A stretch of DNA of 64,000 nt from positions 1,860,001 to 1,924,000 of the forward strand of contig OZ243042.1 of assembly GCA_965212085.1 (NCBI GenBank), in the 5' to 3' direction. A program made the translations under genes and the position numbers. Positions 16,595 to 25,146 of this stretch are shown piece after piece. Source of the stretch: JAHRAW01 sp965212085. GTDB lineage: Bacteria > Pseudomonadota > Gammaproteobacteria > Arenicellales > Poriferihabitantaceae. The notes under the pieces are model-generated. The model did no database searches. It was not told where the DNA came from and saw only the letters and a program-made list of their open reading frames with translations. How positions within the stretch are numbered: position 1 is the stretch's first letter; each line of letters starts with the position of its first letter.

Positions 16595-18799
16595 TCAGAA
16601 AGTGAATCGCAGCCGGAAGATGACGGCATGCGATTCAACCTCATCGCTGAACCCCGCCTCGTAGTCAAGCCGGGCGGCGATTGTTCCGGTGTCGTTGATG
16701 ATCGCAAGACCGGGGTTGACGAGGAGCGCGGAGCGGCCGAACTCGCCGGAGCGGTACTGAAATTGCCGGTCGCTGCTGAGGGCGGTTGGACCCGGAGTGG
16801 TGATGGTCACGGTGTCGGTCAACTCGTCCAGCGCGTACGTCGCTGAAAGCGTAATCGCCGGCACCAGCGTCCTGCCGCTTTTCAGGGGGATCCGGTCGGC
16901 GATTTTCAGCCGCGCCACGGCGGTCAGCGACGTGTAGTCCTCGTCGCTGACCGTGGTGGCGCCAAACCCCGACTCGGTGTAGTCGTCCACGTCCAGGTCC
17001 GTGTAGTGCAGTCCGAAGGCCGGGGTCACCGTCACGTTCTCCTCCCGCTCAAAATCGTAGCCGGTCTCCGCGCCGAAGGAAAACTGCTTGGCGTCCGGGG
17101 ACGCCGTGGCGGTGCCTTCGGTGTTCGCCCGTCGCAGATCGTAGTCATGCCACGCGTGGGACACGTAGCCACCGTACCACCCGCGTTTGTCCTCGGACCG
17201 GCGCGCGCCGGCGTAAAGGGAAACCACGCGCGTTCGCGTATCCACGGTGCTGCTCGAGTGGTCGGCTTTGGCATCGGCTTTGGCGTAGCTGTAAGCGATG
17301 CCGGCGAGGGCGTCTTCGGACAGGTCAACGTCGGCGCCGATGGTAATGCGCCATCCGTCCTGTCCGAAGCCGTCAAGAATACCCGTGGGCTCAACCTCCA
17401 CGGACTGCTCGGCGGCGTTCGCAAAGAACCTGACCGGCCCGCGCGGATGCGCCACGGCACCGGCCGGCGCGGATTCATCAGCCGAAAAAGCCCCGGCCTT
17501 CTCATCCGCAACCGCGCCCGCCAGTGCGCTCAGCACGTCCACCCTGGACTGATGGCCGTAATCAGTGCCATGCAGCCGCCCGCTCAGGCGCAGCATCAAT
17601 TCGGTGTAATGCAGCCGCGTTATGATCGAGCCGTAGAGCGGGATGATGGGCGGAAGGGGCCTGATCGGCTGTCCCGCTACGCAGTCCGCCAGGATCACGC
17701 TGAACGCGTTGCGGTTGAATTGCCTCCTGCGAATCTCGCGCAGGTCGCCAATGCAGCCGCCGCGACTCAGAATCGGCTCCACGTAATCCCTCTCGGTGAA
17801 CTCGCGCTCACCGGGAACACGCACTTCGCCCGGATCATCCGGATCCCGGACTTGCCCGGCGTCTACCAGACTGAATCCGCCGGTCTGCCGCTCGGGTACG
17901 CCGTCGTCGTCTTGGTCGGTGAAGAACTGCCGTTGCCCATCGCGCTCGCGCAGGGCCAGCGCCTTTGGGTTGCTCTCGTCGTCCAAGCGCTCCACCGCCG
18001 AATCTTCCCGTATCGGCTGGAGCAAAATGCCGTGTATCTGCACTCTCGCCGCCTCCAGCATCGCGAACACCGCATCGGTGGTCAAGTCGTACCCCGAAAC
18101 CATCCGCCGCCGCGCCTCTTCCTCGGCGATGGTCAGCCCGCTGGTGGAATCAACGGGTTGATCGTCTGCATTGACGGGCCCCGGCATCATTTCATCCCCT
18201 ATGTTGACGTCGGGCGTGCGATCCGCGTCGGTGATCAACACAATGACCCGCTCCGTCGAAGCACCCGGCGTGAAGTCAATGGTGTCCAGCACGTGATGCA
18301 ATCCCCAATAGCCGGTCTCCTCCCGGCCCTGCCGTTCGCGCGTGGTCTCCAGGTTGTCCAGCGCATCATCAATTCCCGCGACGGTGCCCAGGCTGTCGCC
18401 GCCGACCGGGATGCTGCGCGGCTGTCCCCTCGGCAGTGCCTCAAGGTCATTGGGCGGCGGATCAATGACCGGCCGCCGCGGTCCGAACCCCTCCCTGCCG
18501 AAGCCAACCACGCCGAACCGGGAGGTGATGCCGACCCTTTCCCGAAACTCTCGTTCGAGTGTCGTTGCAAACTCACCGATAAAATCGCGTTGATCGATAA
18601 AATCGCGTTGATTGTTGTTTGCGACGGATCTGGTTTCATCTATCAGGAACACGACCTCGACTTGCTTGACTGATCCGGTTTGCGCGTTCGCCGCGTTGTG
18701 GACGGCGGCCAGCATGACGGTAATGATGAGCAGAAAATAAAAGGGGCTGCCGGGACTTTTGGCTGGTTGAACCATATTTTTTTTCATATCTATATACAT
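16595..18799 (-). CDS. von Willebrand factor A-domain protein with C-terminal beta-barrel
   Basis: 734 residues. Signal peptide at about 5-40 (FYFLLIITVMLAAVHNAANAQ). A vWA domain follows, with VEVVFLIDETRSV as a MIDAS variant (DxTxS) and VIVLITDADRTPD as a later strand; such domains bind ligands through a metal ion. From about residue 470 the sequence alternates strands, including WRITIGADVDLSEDALAGIA and GYVSHAWHDYDLR, and ends RLRFTF, as in autotransporter barrels. A 15-base direct duplication near 18585-18612 encodes RDFIDQRDFIGE. No ribosome site precedes ATG 18799 or 18787; a leader frame ends ten bases before it, so translation may be coupled. Likely surface adhesin. Confidence 0.78.
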   Translation of the reverse strand: MYIDMKKNMVQPAKSPGSPFYFLLIITVMLAAVHNAANAQTGSVKQVEVVFLIDETRSVANNNQRDFIDQRDFIGEFATTLEREFRERVGITSRFGVVGFGREGFGPRRPVIDPPPNDLEALPRGQPRSIPVGGDSLGTVAGIDDALDNLETTRERQGREETGYWGLHHVLDTIDFTPGASTERVIVLITDADRTPDVNIGDEMMPGPVNADDQPVDSTSGLTIAEEEARRRMVSGYDLTTDAVFAMLEAARVQIHGILLQPIREDSAVERLDDESNPKALALRERDGQRQFFTDQDDDGVPERQTGGFSLVDAGQVRDPDDPGEVRVPGEREFTERDYVEPILSRGGCIGDLREIRRRQFNRNAFSVILADCVAGQPIRPLPPIIPLYGSIITRLHYTELMLRLSGRLHGTDYGHQSRVDVLSALAGAVADEKAGAFSADESAPAGAVAHPRGPVRFFANAAEQSVEVEPTGILDGFGQDGWRITIGADVDLSEDALAGIAYSYAKADAKADHSSSTVDTRTRVVSLYAGARRSEDKRGWYGGYVSHAWHDYDLRRANTEGTATASPDAKQFSFGAETGYDFEREENVTVTPAFGLHYTDLDVDDYTESGFGATTVSDEDYTSLTAVARLKIADRIPLKSGRTLVPAITLSATYALDELTDTVTITTPGPTALSSDRQFQYRSGEFGRSALLVNPGLAIINDTGTIAARLDYEAGFSDEVESHAVIFRLRFTF

Positions 18800-18808
18800 T
18801 CGTGGAGG

Positions 18809-18928
18809 TTAATAACCACTCTGTATCGGGGGGGGGGGGGCAGGAATGGCCGCTGAGACGCCCGCAGGCGTGGTTTTATGCGGTTTCAGGGCATTTTTGA
18901 CTACGGACGGGAAACGGGAAAGGGACAT
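18809..18928 (-). CDS. Leader reading frame with C13 tract, upstream of vWA barrel gene
   Basis: ATG at 18928 with AGGAG upstream, same spacing as in leader 1. It encodes MSLSRFPSVVKNALKPHKTT, then a short proline run from C13, and stops at 18811-18809. The stop is in the same frame as the vWA gene and ten bases before its ATG. A shift of one C would carry the frame past that ATG for about 60 codons; a shift of two would stop at TAG just before ATG 18787. So tract length could set the efficiency of re-initiation. This is inference. Confidence 0.5.
   Translation of the reverse strand: MSLSRFPSVVKNALKPHKTTPAGVSAAIPAPPPPIQSGY
18828..18840 (-). repeat. Homopolymeric C13 tract (G13 on + strand)
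   Basis: Thirteen G on the + strand, C on the coding strand of the leader, directly after ATTCCTG as in leader 1. The tract differs in length from the first copy (13 against 19), which itself shows that it varies. Confidence 0.9.
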
Positions 18929-18984
18929 GAGAATTCTCCTGAAAGAGTGGTCGTGGTGGGCTGGCAGCAAGCCGTGAATTGGCC

Positions 18985-19001
18985 GGATTATACGATAATC
19001 C
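18985..19001 (-). promoter_or_regulatory. Palindrome with -10 element, leader of vWA barrel gene
   Basis: GGATTATACGATAATCC on the + strand; the coding strand contains TATAAT. Matches the palindrome at 903-919 except for its centre. Conservation of the two arms with a changed centre hints at a protein site rather than a mere promoter relic. Confidence 0.5.
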
Positions 19002-19036
19002 AGAGAAATGTCATCCCCCGAAGTGGGCGGCGTATT

Positions 19037-19177
19037 GCGGGTATGACGCTGGATTGCTCGTATCGTCCCTGATACTCGCCCTACGGGCTACGCGCAATTT
19101 TGCTCCCGGCAAAATTGTCCCGAGTACGCAAGTGTCCGTAAGCCGCTTGCGCGGCAACGGACACTAACGCTCGGGAG
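19037..19177. repeat. Inverted copy of module 624-676, followed by hairpin A
   Basis: Bases 19037-19095 are the reverse complement of 624-676. At about 19119-19177 a solitary hairpin A (CCGAGTACGCAAGTGTCCGT ... ACGGACACTAACGCTCGGGA) follows. Between 18929 and 19266 I see the leader promoter and these repeats but no gene. Confidence 0.75.
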
Positions 19178-19266
19178 TGAACCCATACATAATGACGGCT
19201 TGCTTTACCCCAATCCGTGGGGCAATATCCCGGCGAATCATCCCAACACCATTCGCCTAACCCCGC

Positions 19267-20397
19267 ATGCCGCTCTCCCCCACCATCGCCCTCGCCCAGG
19301 AGTTGATTCGCCGCGAGTCGGTTACGCCGGCGGATGGCGGCTGTCAGGAATTGTTGAGCGCCCGTCTCGGGGCAATCGGGTTTGATTCGGAGCCGATGAG
19401 ATTTGAGGATGTGACCAACCTGTGGGCGACTCGCGGGGCGGGGCGGCCGTTGCTGGTGTTCGCGGGGCACACCGACGTGGTTCCAACCGGGCCCCGTGAG
19501 CGGTGGAAAATCCCGCCGTTTCAGGGCGAGGTGCGGGACGGCATGCTGCACGGCCGCGGCGCCGCGGATATGAAGGGCGGCATCGCCTGTTTCATCACCG
19601 CCTGCGAGCGCTTCGTGGCGCGCCGGCCCGGCCACGGCGGCGCCATCGGCCTGTTGATCACCAGCGACGAGGAGGGCGTGGCCCGCTGGGGCACCGGAGA
19701 GGTGATGCGAATCCTCGCCGCGCGCAACCGGCAAATTGATATGTGCATCGTCGGCGAGCCTTCCAGCGCAACCACGCTGGGCGACACCATCAAGGTCGGG
19801 CGGCGCGGCTCGCTGGGCGCGACGCTGCGCGTCCGGGGCACCCAGGGGCACATCGCCTACCCCGCTGACAACCCCATCCACCACGCCGCCGGAATTCTCG
19901 GCGAACTGCTGGCCATTGAATGGGATCGCGGCAATGAAAATTTCCAGCCGACCTCCTTTCAGTTGTCCAATATCCACGGCGGCACCGGAGCCGGCAACGT
20001 CATCCCCGGCGAGGTGGAGATTCAGTTCAATCTGCGCTATTCCCCGGAAATCACCGGTGCCGAAATCCGCGAACGCATCCAACGGGTGCTGGAACCCCAC
20101 CACGGCCGCTTTGAAATTGACTGGGACGCGCGGGAGTGCCCGCCCTTTGAAACCGCCCAGGGAAAGTTCGTCGCCACGGTAGCCGACTGCATCGAAGCGG
20201 CGACCGGGCGCAAACCGCTGCGCTCCACCGGCGGCGGAACCTCGGACGGCCGCTTTATCGCCCCGAGCGGCGCCGAGGTCGTTGAGTTAGGCCCGCTGAA
20301 CGCCACCATTCACCAGATTGACGAATGCGTATCCACCGCCGATCTCGACCGCTTGTCCGGGATTTACGAGGACATACTGGAGAAGATTCTGGGCTGA
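19267..20397 (+). CDS. dapE: Succinyl-diaminopimelate desuccinylase
   Basis: 376-residue M20 metallopeptidase-fold enzyme that releases succinate from N-succinyl-LL-diaminopimelate in the lysine/peptidoglycan pathway. Zinc-ligand motifs VFAGHTDVVPTG, GRGAADMKGG, SDEEG, CIVGEPSS and STGGGTSDGRF are intact and of standard spacing. No clear ribosome site precedes ATG 19267. It ends 81 bases before infA, whose promoter probably lies in the gap. Confidence 0.94.
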   Translation: MPLSPTIALAQELIRRESVTPADGGCQELLSARLGAIGFDSEPMRFEDVTNLWATRGAGRPLLVFAGHTDVVPTGPRERWKIPPFQGEVRDGMLHGRGAADMKGGIACFITACERFVARRPGHGGAIGLLITSDEEGVARWGTGEVMRILAARNRQIDMCIVGEPSSATTLGDTIKVGRRGSLGATLRVRGTQGHIAYPADNPIHHAAGILGELLAIEWDRGNENFQPTSFQLSNIHGGTGAGNVIPGEVEIQFNLRYSPEITGAEIRERIQRVLEPHHGRFEIDWDARECPPFETAQGKFVATVADCIEAATGRKPLRSTGGGTSDGRFIAPSGAEVVELGPLNATIHQIDECVSTADLDRLSGIYEDILEKILG

Positions 20398-20478
20398 GCG
20401 TATCAACGGTCAACGGCGCGTTTGAAACCGCCGCAGAACTTCGGTACACTCCGCCCTTTCCTGTTTCGTATTAATGGT

Positions 20479-20697
20479 ATGGCCAAAGAAGAAAGCATCG
20501 AGATGGAGGGCACGATTATCGAGACCCTGCCGAACACCCGGTTCCGCGTGGAACTGGAGAACGGCCACGAGATCATCGCCCATATTTCCGGCAAGATGCG
20601 CAAGCACTACATCCGGATTCTGCGCGGCGACCAGGTTACCGTGCAACTGACGCCCTACGATTTGTCCAAGGGGCGAATTACTTTTCGGGCGCGCTGA
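20479..20697 (+). CDS. infA: Translation initiation factor IF-1
   Basis: 72 residues from ATG 20479, standard length. An OB-fold protein with MAKEESIEMEGTIIETLPNT, HISGKMRKHYIRIL and LTPYDLSKGRITFR; it occupies the ribosomal A site during initiation. An upstream in-frame start at 20422 would add 19 unconserved residues and is not used here. Downstream 20698-20908 has a fragment of hairpin A (near 20735-20765) and then the ilvD promoter region. Confidence 0.97.
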   Translation: MAKEESIEMEGTIIETLPNTRFRVELENGHEIIAHISGKMRKHYIRILRGDQVTVQLTPYDLSKGRITFRAR

Positions 20698-20908
20698 GGT
20701 TCAAGATATCCGGGTTGCCCGCGCCCCCCGCTTGCGCAACAACGGACACTAAAGCTCGAGAATGACGGCGCAGGAGATTGAGACTGGCGAGGTAGAATGA
20801 AATTTGTCAGCGAATGAGTGAACCTATACACAGCGTTCGGCGAAGCCGGATGCCCCCCTGAAATTCTGGTATCCTCCCTGCAAATTCACCCGATCCGGCC
20901 AACCAGCC

Positions 20909-22648
20909 ATGCCCAACAGAAAAAACAAAAAACCCGCCGCCACCGTCACTAAACCGAAACTCAAACCCAAACCCAACCCGCGAAATTTTTCCGCTCAGGT
21001 GGTGGACGGAACCGAGCGCGCGCCCAGTCGTTCGATGTTGCGCGCGGTGGGTTTTGAGGACGGCGATTTCAAAAAACCGCAGGTCGGCATCGCCTCCACC
21101 TGGAGCCGGGTTACGCCCTGCAATATGCACATTGACCAACTCGCGCTCAGGGCCGCGGCGGGCGCAGACGCGGCACGGGGCAAGGCGGTGGTGTTCAACA
21201 CCATCACCGTGTCGGACGGGATTTCCATGGGCACCGAAGGTATGAAGTATTCGCTGGTGTCGCGGGAGATCATCGCCGATTCCATCGAGGCGGTGGCCGC
21301 CTGCCAGGGGTTTGACGCGCTGGTCGCCATCGGCGGCTGCGACAAGAACATGCCCGCCTGCCTGATGGGCATGGCGCGCCTCAACCGGCCGTCGGTTTTC
21401 GTGTACGGCGGCACCATCCTGCCCGGCCGCCACAAGGGCCGCAACATAGACATCGTGACCGTGTTTGAAGCGGTCGGCGCGCGCGCGCAAAAAAAGATCA
21501 GCCACAAGGAAGTCGGCGACATTGAGCGCGCGGCGATACCGGGGCCGGGTTCGTGCAGCGGCATGTACACCGCCAACACCATGGCCTCGGCCATTGAAGC
21601 GTTGGGCATGAGTTTGCCCGACAGCTCCGCCCAGGCGGCGGTGTCCGAGGAGAAATCCGCCGACTGCTTTGAAGCCGGGCGGGCGGCGATGCATCTGCTG
21701 AAATCCAATATCCGCCCGAGCGACATCATGACCCGAAAGGCTTTTGAGAACGCGGTCACCGTGGTCATCGCCCTTGGCGGCTCCACCAACGCGGTGCTGC
21801 ATTTGCTGGCCATGGCGCAGGCCATCGGCGTCAATCTCAAACTGGACGACTTCACCCGCATCGGCAAACGCGTGCCGGTGCTCGCTGATTTGCGCCCCAG
21901 CGGCCGGGCGATGATGTCGGAGTTGATCGAGATCGGCGGGCTGCGGCCGTTGATGAAAATGCTGCTGGACGCCGGCCTGCTGCACGGCGGCTGCCTGACC
22001 GTGACCGGCCGCACGCTGGCGCAAAACCTCGCCGAGGTTCGGCCGTATCCCCAAGGCCAGGACATCGTGCGCGCCCTCAATGACCCGGTGAAAAAGACCA
22101 GCCACCTGGTGATAATGTACGGCAACCTCGCCCCCGAAGGCGCGGTGGCCAAAATTTCCGGCAAGGAAGGCGTGCGCTTTGCGGGCCGGGCGCGGATCTT
22201 CGCCTCCGAGGAGCAGGCCCTTCAGTCCATCCTCGACGGCACGGTCAAAAAAGGCGACGTGATCGTGGTGCGCTACGAAGGCCCCAAAGGCGGCCCCGGC
22301 ATGCGCGAGATGCTGTCGCCGACCTCGGCCATCATGGGCAAGGGACTCGGGCGGGACGTGGCGTTCATCACCGACGGCCGTTTTTCCGGCGGCTCCCACG
22401 GCTTCGTGGTCGGACACGTAACCCCGGAAGCGGCGCTGGGCGGACCCATCGCCCTGCTCAAAAACGGCGACGCCATCACCATTGACGCCGAAAAACGCGA
22501 GGTCAACGTGGCAATCAGCACCGCCGAGTTGCGAAGGCGCGCAAGGGCTTGGAAGCCGCCCAAAGCGAAATACAAACGCGGCGTATTGGCCAAATACGCA
22601 CGACTGGTGGGTTCGGCTTCGCAGGGAGCGGTTACGGACGCGGAGTGA
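20909..22648 (+). CDS. ilvD: Dihydroxy-acid dehydratase
   Basis: 579 residues. Fe-S dehydratase of valine/isoleucine synthesis. Conserved cysteine motifs TPCNMH, GGCDKNMPAC and GPGSCSGMYTANTM should bind the cluster; SGGSHGFVVGHVTPEA near the C-terminus is also typical. The first 30 residues are Lys/Pro-rich (KPKLKPKPNPR), a short repeat rather than a targeting signal. Length agrees with the family of about 560 residues. Confidence 0.95.
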   Translation: MPNRKNKKPAATVTKPKLKPKPNPRNFSAQVVDGTERAPSRSMLRAVGFEDGDFKKPQVGIASTWSRVTPCNMHIDQLALRAAAGADAARGKAVVFNTITVSDGISMGTEGMKYSLVSREIIADSIEAVAACQGFDALVAIGGCDKNMPACLMGMARLNRPSVFVYGGTILPGRHKGRNIDIVTVFEAVGARAQKKISHKEVGDIERAAIPGPGSCSGMYTANTMASAIEALGMSLPDSSAQAAVSEEKSADCFEAGRAAMHLLKSNIRPSDIMTRKAFENAVTVVIALGGSTNAVLHLLAMAQAIGVNLKLDDFTRIGKRVPVLADLRPSGRAMMSELIEIGGLRPLMKMLLDAGLLHGGCLTVTGRTLAQNLAEVRPYPQGQDIVRALNDPVKKTSHLVIMYGNLAPEGAVAKISGKEGVRFAGRARIFASEEQALQSILDGTVKKGDVIVVRYEGPKGGPGMREMLSPTSAIMGKGLGRDVAFITDGRFSGGSHGFVVGHVTPEAALGGPIALLKNGDAITIDAEKREVNVAISTAELRRRARAWKPPKAKYKRGVLAKYARLVGSASQGAVTDAE

Positions 22649-23037
22649 ATGACCGCATCCCCCGCCCTTCCTTACGCCTCTGCCGCCCAACCAGCAACGG
22701 GGACAGGTCGCGACCTGTCCCTACGCCCGCACAAAGTTCCCGCCGTCATTCAAACCCTTCCGGCGATAGCCGGACTGTCGCGCACAGGGATGTGCGCAGC
22801 GGCGCTGAAAACAGGATGTTTTCCCGCGCCGCACAGGGGGGCGCGGGGGGTCTCCCCCCCGCATGCGCGTCACGCGCAACCCGCCCCGCGCCCTCGCAAC
22901 CGCGCCCTCGCAACCGCGCCCTCGCGTCCCCTTTCTAACTTGATTCCCCAACAAAATTTGAGTACCCTACCACCCATCTTCCAGACGCTTTCAAAACCCC
23001 ATTCCCAACAACGTTATCCACAATCCATACCCACACT
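22649..23037. repeat. Gene-free stretch with a 22-bp palindrome and family-C repeat copy 3
   Basis: At 22700-22721 is a perfect palindrome centred on GGTCGCGACC with GGGACA/TGTCCC arms. A related, longer palindrome lies at 26748-26773. Family C copy 3 covers about 22757-22890, with GAAAACAGGATGTTTTC and GGGGGGTCTCCCCCC. It is followed by CCCTCGCAACCGCG-type tandem units (about 22895-22925). No open frame here looks real. Confidence 0.75.
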
Positions 23038-23547
23038 ATGACCAAACCATTCGTAGCAGTCCTGATGGGATCGAAATCCGATCTTGAGGTGATGCGGGCG
23101 ACCTACGAGGTGCTCGACAATCTCGGCGTGGCGTGGGAGACCCGGATTACTTCGGCGCACCGCACTCCCGACGCCACTCATCGCTACGTCAAGGAAGCCG
23201 AGCAGCGCGGTTGCGCGGTGTTCATCGCCGCCGCCGGGTTGGCCGCGCATCTTGCCGGGGCGGTGGCCGGGCTGACCACCAAGCCGGTGATCGGCGTGCC
23301 CCTGGAGGGCGGGCCGTTGAATGGGCGGGATGCGCTATTGTCCACGGTGCAAATGCCGGGGGGGATTCCGGTGGCCTGCGTCGCCATCGGCAAGGCCGGG
23401 GCCAAAAACGCCGGCTATCTGGCGGCGCAGATTCTGGCCCTCACTGATGAAGAACTGGCGGCGCGGGTGCGCGCCGAGCGGGATGAAAACGCCGCCGGGG
23501 TTATGGCCGCCAATGAAGCGTTGCAGAAGTCCTTGAAGGCGGGCTAA
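23038..23547 (+). CDS. purE: 5-(carboxyamino)imidazole ribonucleotide mutase
   Basis: 169 residues, standard for PurE class I, which moves the carboxyl group of N5-CAIR to carbon 4 in purine synthesis. MGSKSDLEVM, SAHRTPD, AAAGLAAHLAG, PLEGGPLNGRDALLS and MPGGIPVA cover the active site. Start ATG 23038. PurK is not adjacent. It leads a same-strand run purE-tsaC-hemF-waaA. Confidence 0.95.
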   Translation: MTKPFVAVLMGSKSDLEVMRATYEVLDNLGVAWETRITSAHRTPDATHRYVKEAEQRGCAVFIAAAGLAAHLAGAVAGLTTKPVIGVPLEGGPLNGRDALLSTVQMPGGIPVACVAIGKAGAKNAGYLAAQILALTDEELAARVRAERDENAAGVMAANEALQKSLKAG

Positions 23548-23596
23548 TCAAAACGTGAGACAACGTGACGCAACTTGATCACAACCTGACCGCAAC

Positions 23597-24163
23597 TTGA
23601 ACCCTGATTCACTTGCCCGCGCCGCCGGGGTCATCCGCTCGGGGGGCGTGGTGGCGTATCCCACCGAATCGTGCTTCGGCCTCGGCTGCGATCCGCGCAA
23701 CGCCACGGCGGTGCGCCGCATCCTGCGCATCAAGCGCCGCCCGTGGGCCAAAGGTTTGATCGTGATCGCCGACCGTTACAATCGTCTGCTGCCTTACGTG
23801 AACTTGTCCGGCGCGCGCCGCCGCGAGCAGATTCTCGGCTCATGGCCGGGCCGGCACACCTGGTTGCTGCCGGCGGCCACCGGTCTCCCACATTCCACCG
23901 TCCGCCGGCTGTGCGGCGCGCACACCACGCTGGCGGTTCGGGTAACCGCCCATCGGGATGCCGCCCAACTGTGCCAACTGGCGCGCACCGCCATCGTCTC
24001 CACCAGCGCAAACCGCGCCGGCAGGCGGATGCTGCGAAGCGCCGATGCGGTGCTGCGGGAATTCGGCGACGAGGTTGATTTCATCGTTGACGGCCGCATC
24101 GGCAACGCGCGCGCGCCGTCCATCATTCGCCACTTTGAGACCGGCGAGGTGGTGCGGGGCTGA
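23597..24163 (+). CDS. tsaC: L-threonylcarbamoyladenylate synthase (TsaC/Sua5 family)
   Basis: 188 residues; the best start is TTG at 23597. Makes the activated threonylcarbamoyl group for t6A37 in tRNAs. GGVVAYPTESCFGLGCDP, IKRRPWAKGLIVIA, ILGSWPGRHTWLLPA, LAVRVTAH and VSTSANRAG are hallmark segments (KRP loop here KRRPWAKG). TsaC length, without the Sua5 C-terminal domain. Five bases separate its stop from hemF. Confidence 0.92.
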   Translation: MNPDSLARAAGVIRSGGVVAYPTESCFGLGCDPRNATAVRRILRIKRRPWAKGLIVIADRYNRLLPYVNLSGARRREQILGSWPGRHTWLLPAATGLPHSTVRRLCGAHTTLAVRVTAHRDAAQLCQLARTAIVSTSANRAGRRMLRSADAVLREFGDEVDFIVDGRIGNARAPSIIRHFETGEVVRG

Positions 24164-24167
24164 GGTC

Positions 24168-25124
24168 ATGCCGTCTTCGTCTTCCAACGACGCACCGAAC
24201 GACGCGCCCGACCCGGCTGCGGTCATCCGCTATTTGCGGGGGCTGCAAGACGACCTTTGCCGACAACTGGGGGAACTGGAACCGGCGGCGGATTTTGCCG
24301 AAGATGCGTGGCAGCATGAACACGGCGGCGGCGGCATCACCCGAATCATCCAGCAGGGCGCGTTGTTTGAAAAGGGCGGGGTGAATTTTTCCCATATCAA
24401 GGGCGCCGCGCTGCCGGCTTCGGCCACCGGCCACCGCGCCGACATTGCCGGTATCGCCGGCAAGCCCTTTGAGGCCGCCGGAGTTTCGCTGGTGATGCAT
24501 CCGTTGAATCCCTACGTGCCTTGCTGCCATCTGAACGTGCGTTTTTTTCTCGCCGACCCGGAGGGCGAAGAGCGGCAGTGGTGGTTCGGCGGCGGCTACG
24601 ATTTAACCCCCTGCTACGGCTTTGCGGAGGACTGCGTCCACTGGCATCAGACCGCGAAACGCGCCTGCGACGGTTTTGGCCCCCGGCACTATGCGCGTTT
24701 CAAGGCGTGGTGCGACCGCTATTTTTACCTCAAACACCGGGACGAAGCGCGCGGCATCGGCGGGTTGTTTTTTGACGACTACCGGGAAGGGGGGTTCGCC
24801 CGCGCGTTTGAATTCCTGCGCGCCATCGGCGACAGTTTCATCGAAGCCTACCGCCCGATCGTTGAGCGGCGGCGGGATACGCCCTACGCCGAAGCGCAGC
24901 GGTTGTTTCAGAGCCACCGCCGCGGGCGTTACGCGGAGTTCAACCTGGTGTACGACCGCGGCACGTTGTTCGGCCTCGAGTCCGGCGGCCGCACCGAGTC
25001 CATCCTGATGTCGCTGCCGCCGCTGGTGCGGTGGAAATACCAGGCGCAGGCGCAAGCCGGTGGCGAGGAACAGAAACTCAAAGACGATTACCTCAAGCCG
25101 AGAGACTGGTTGGGCCTGGGTTAA
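24168..25124 (+). CDS. hemF: Oxygen-dependent coproporphyrinogen-III oxidase
   Basis: 318 residues from ATG 24168; an upstream open frame belongs to the shadow of tsaC. Converts coproporphyrinogen III to protoporphyrinogen IX using oxygen. WQHEHGGGGITRII, ALFEKGGVNFS, NPYVPCCHLNVRFF, WWFGGGYDLTPCY and GIGGLFFDDY are diagnostic. A small repeat insertion (QAQAQAGGEE) precedes the conserved C-terminus. Its presence means the cell makes haem under oxygen. Confidence 0.95.
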   Translation: MPSSSSNDAPNDAPDPAAVIRYLRGLQDDLCRQLGELEPAADFAEDAWQHEHGGGGITRIIQQGALFEKGGVNFSHIKGAALPASATGHRADIAGIAGKPFEAAGVSLVMHPLNPYVPCCHLNVRFFLADPEGEERQWWFGGGYDLTPCYGFAEDCVHWHQTAKRACDGFGPRHYARFKAWCDRYFYLKHRDEARGIGGLFFDDYREGGFARAFEFLRAIGDSFIEAYRPIVERRRDTPYAEAQRLFQSHRRGRYAEFNLVYDRGTLFGLESGGRTESILMSLPPLVRWKYQAQAQAGGEEQKLKDDYLKPRDWLGLG

Positions 25125-25146
25125 AGGAACAGGGAAATTTTTTTTT

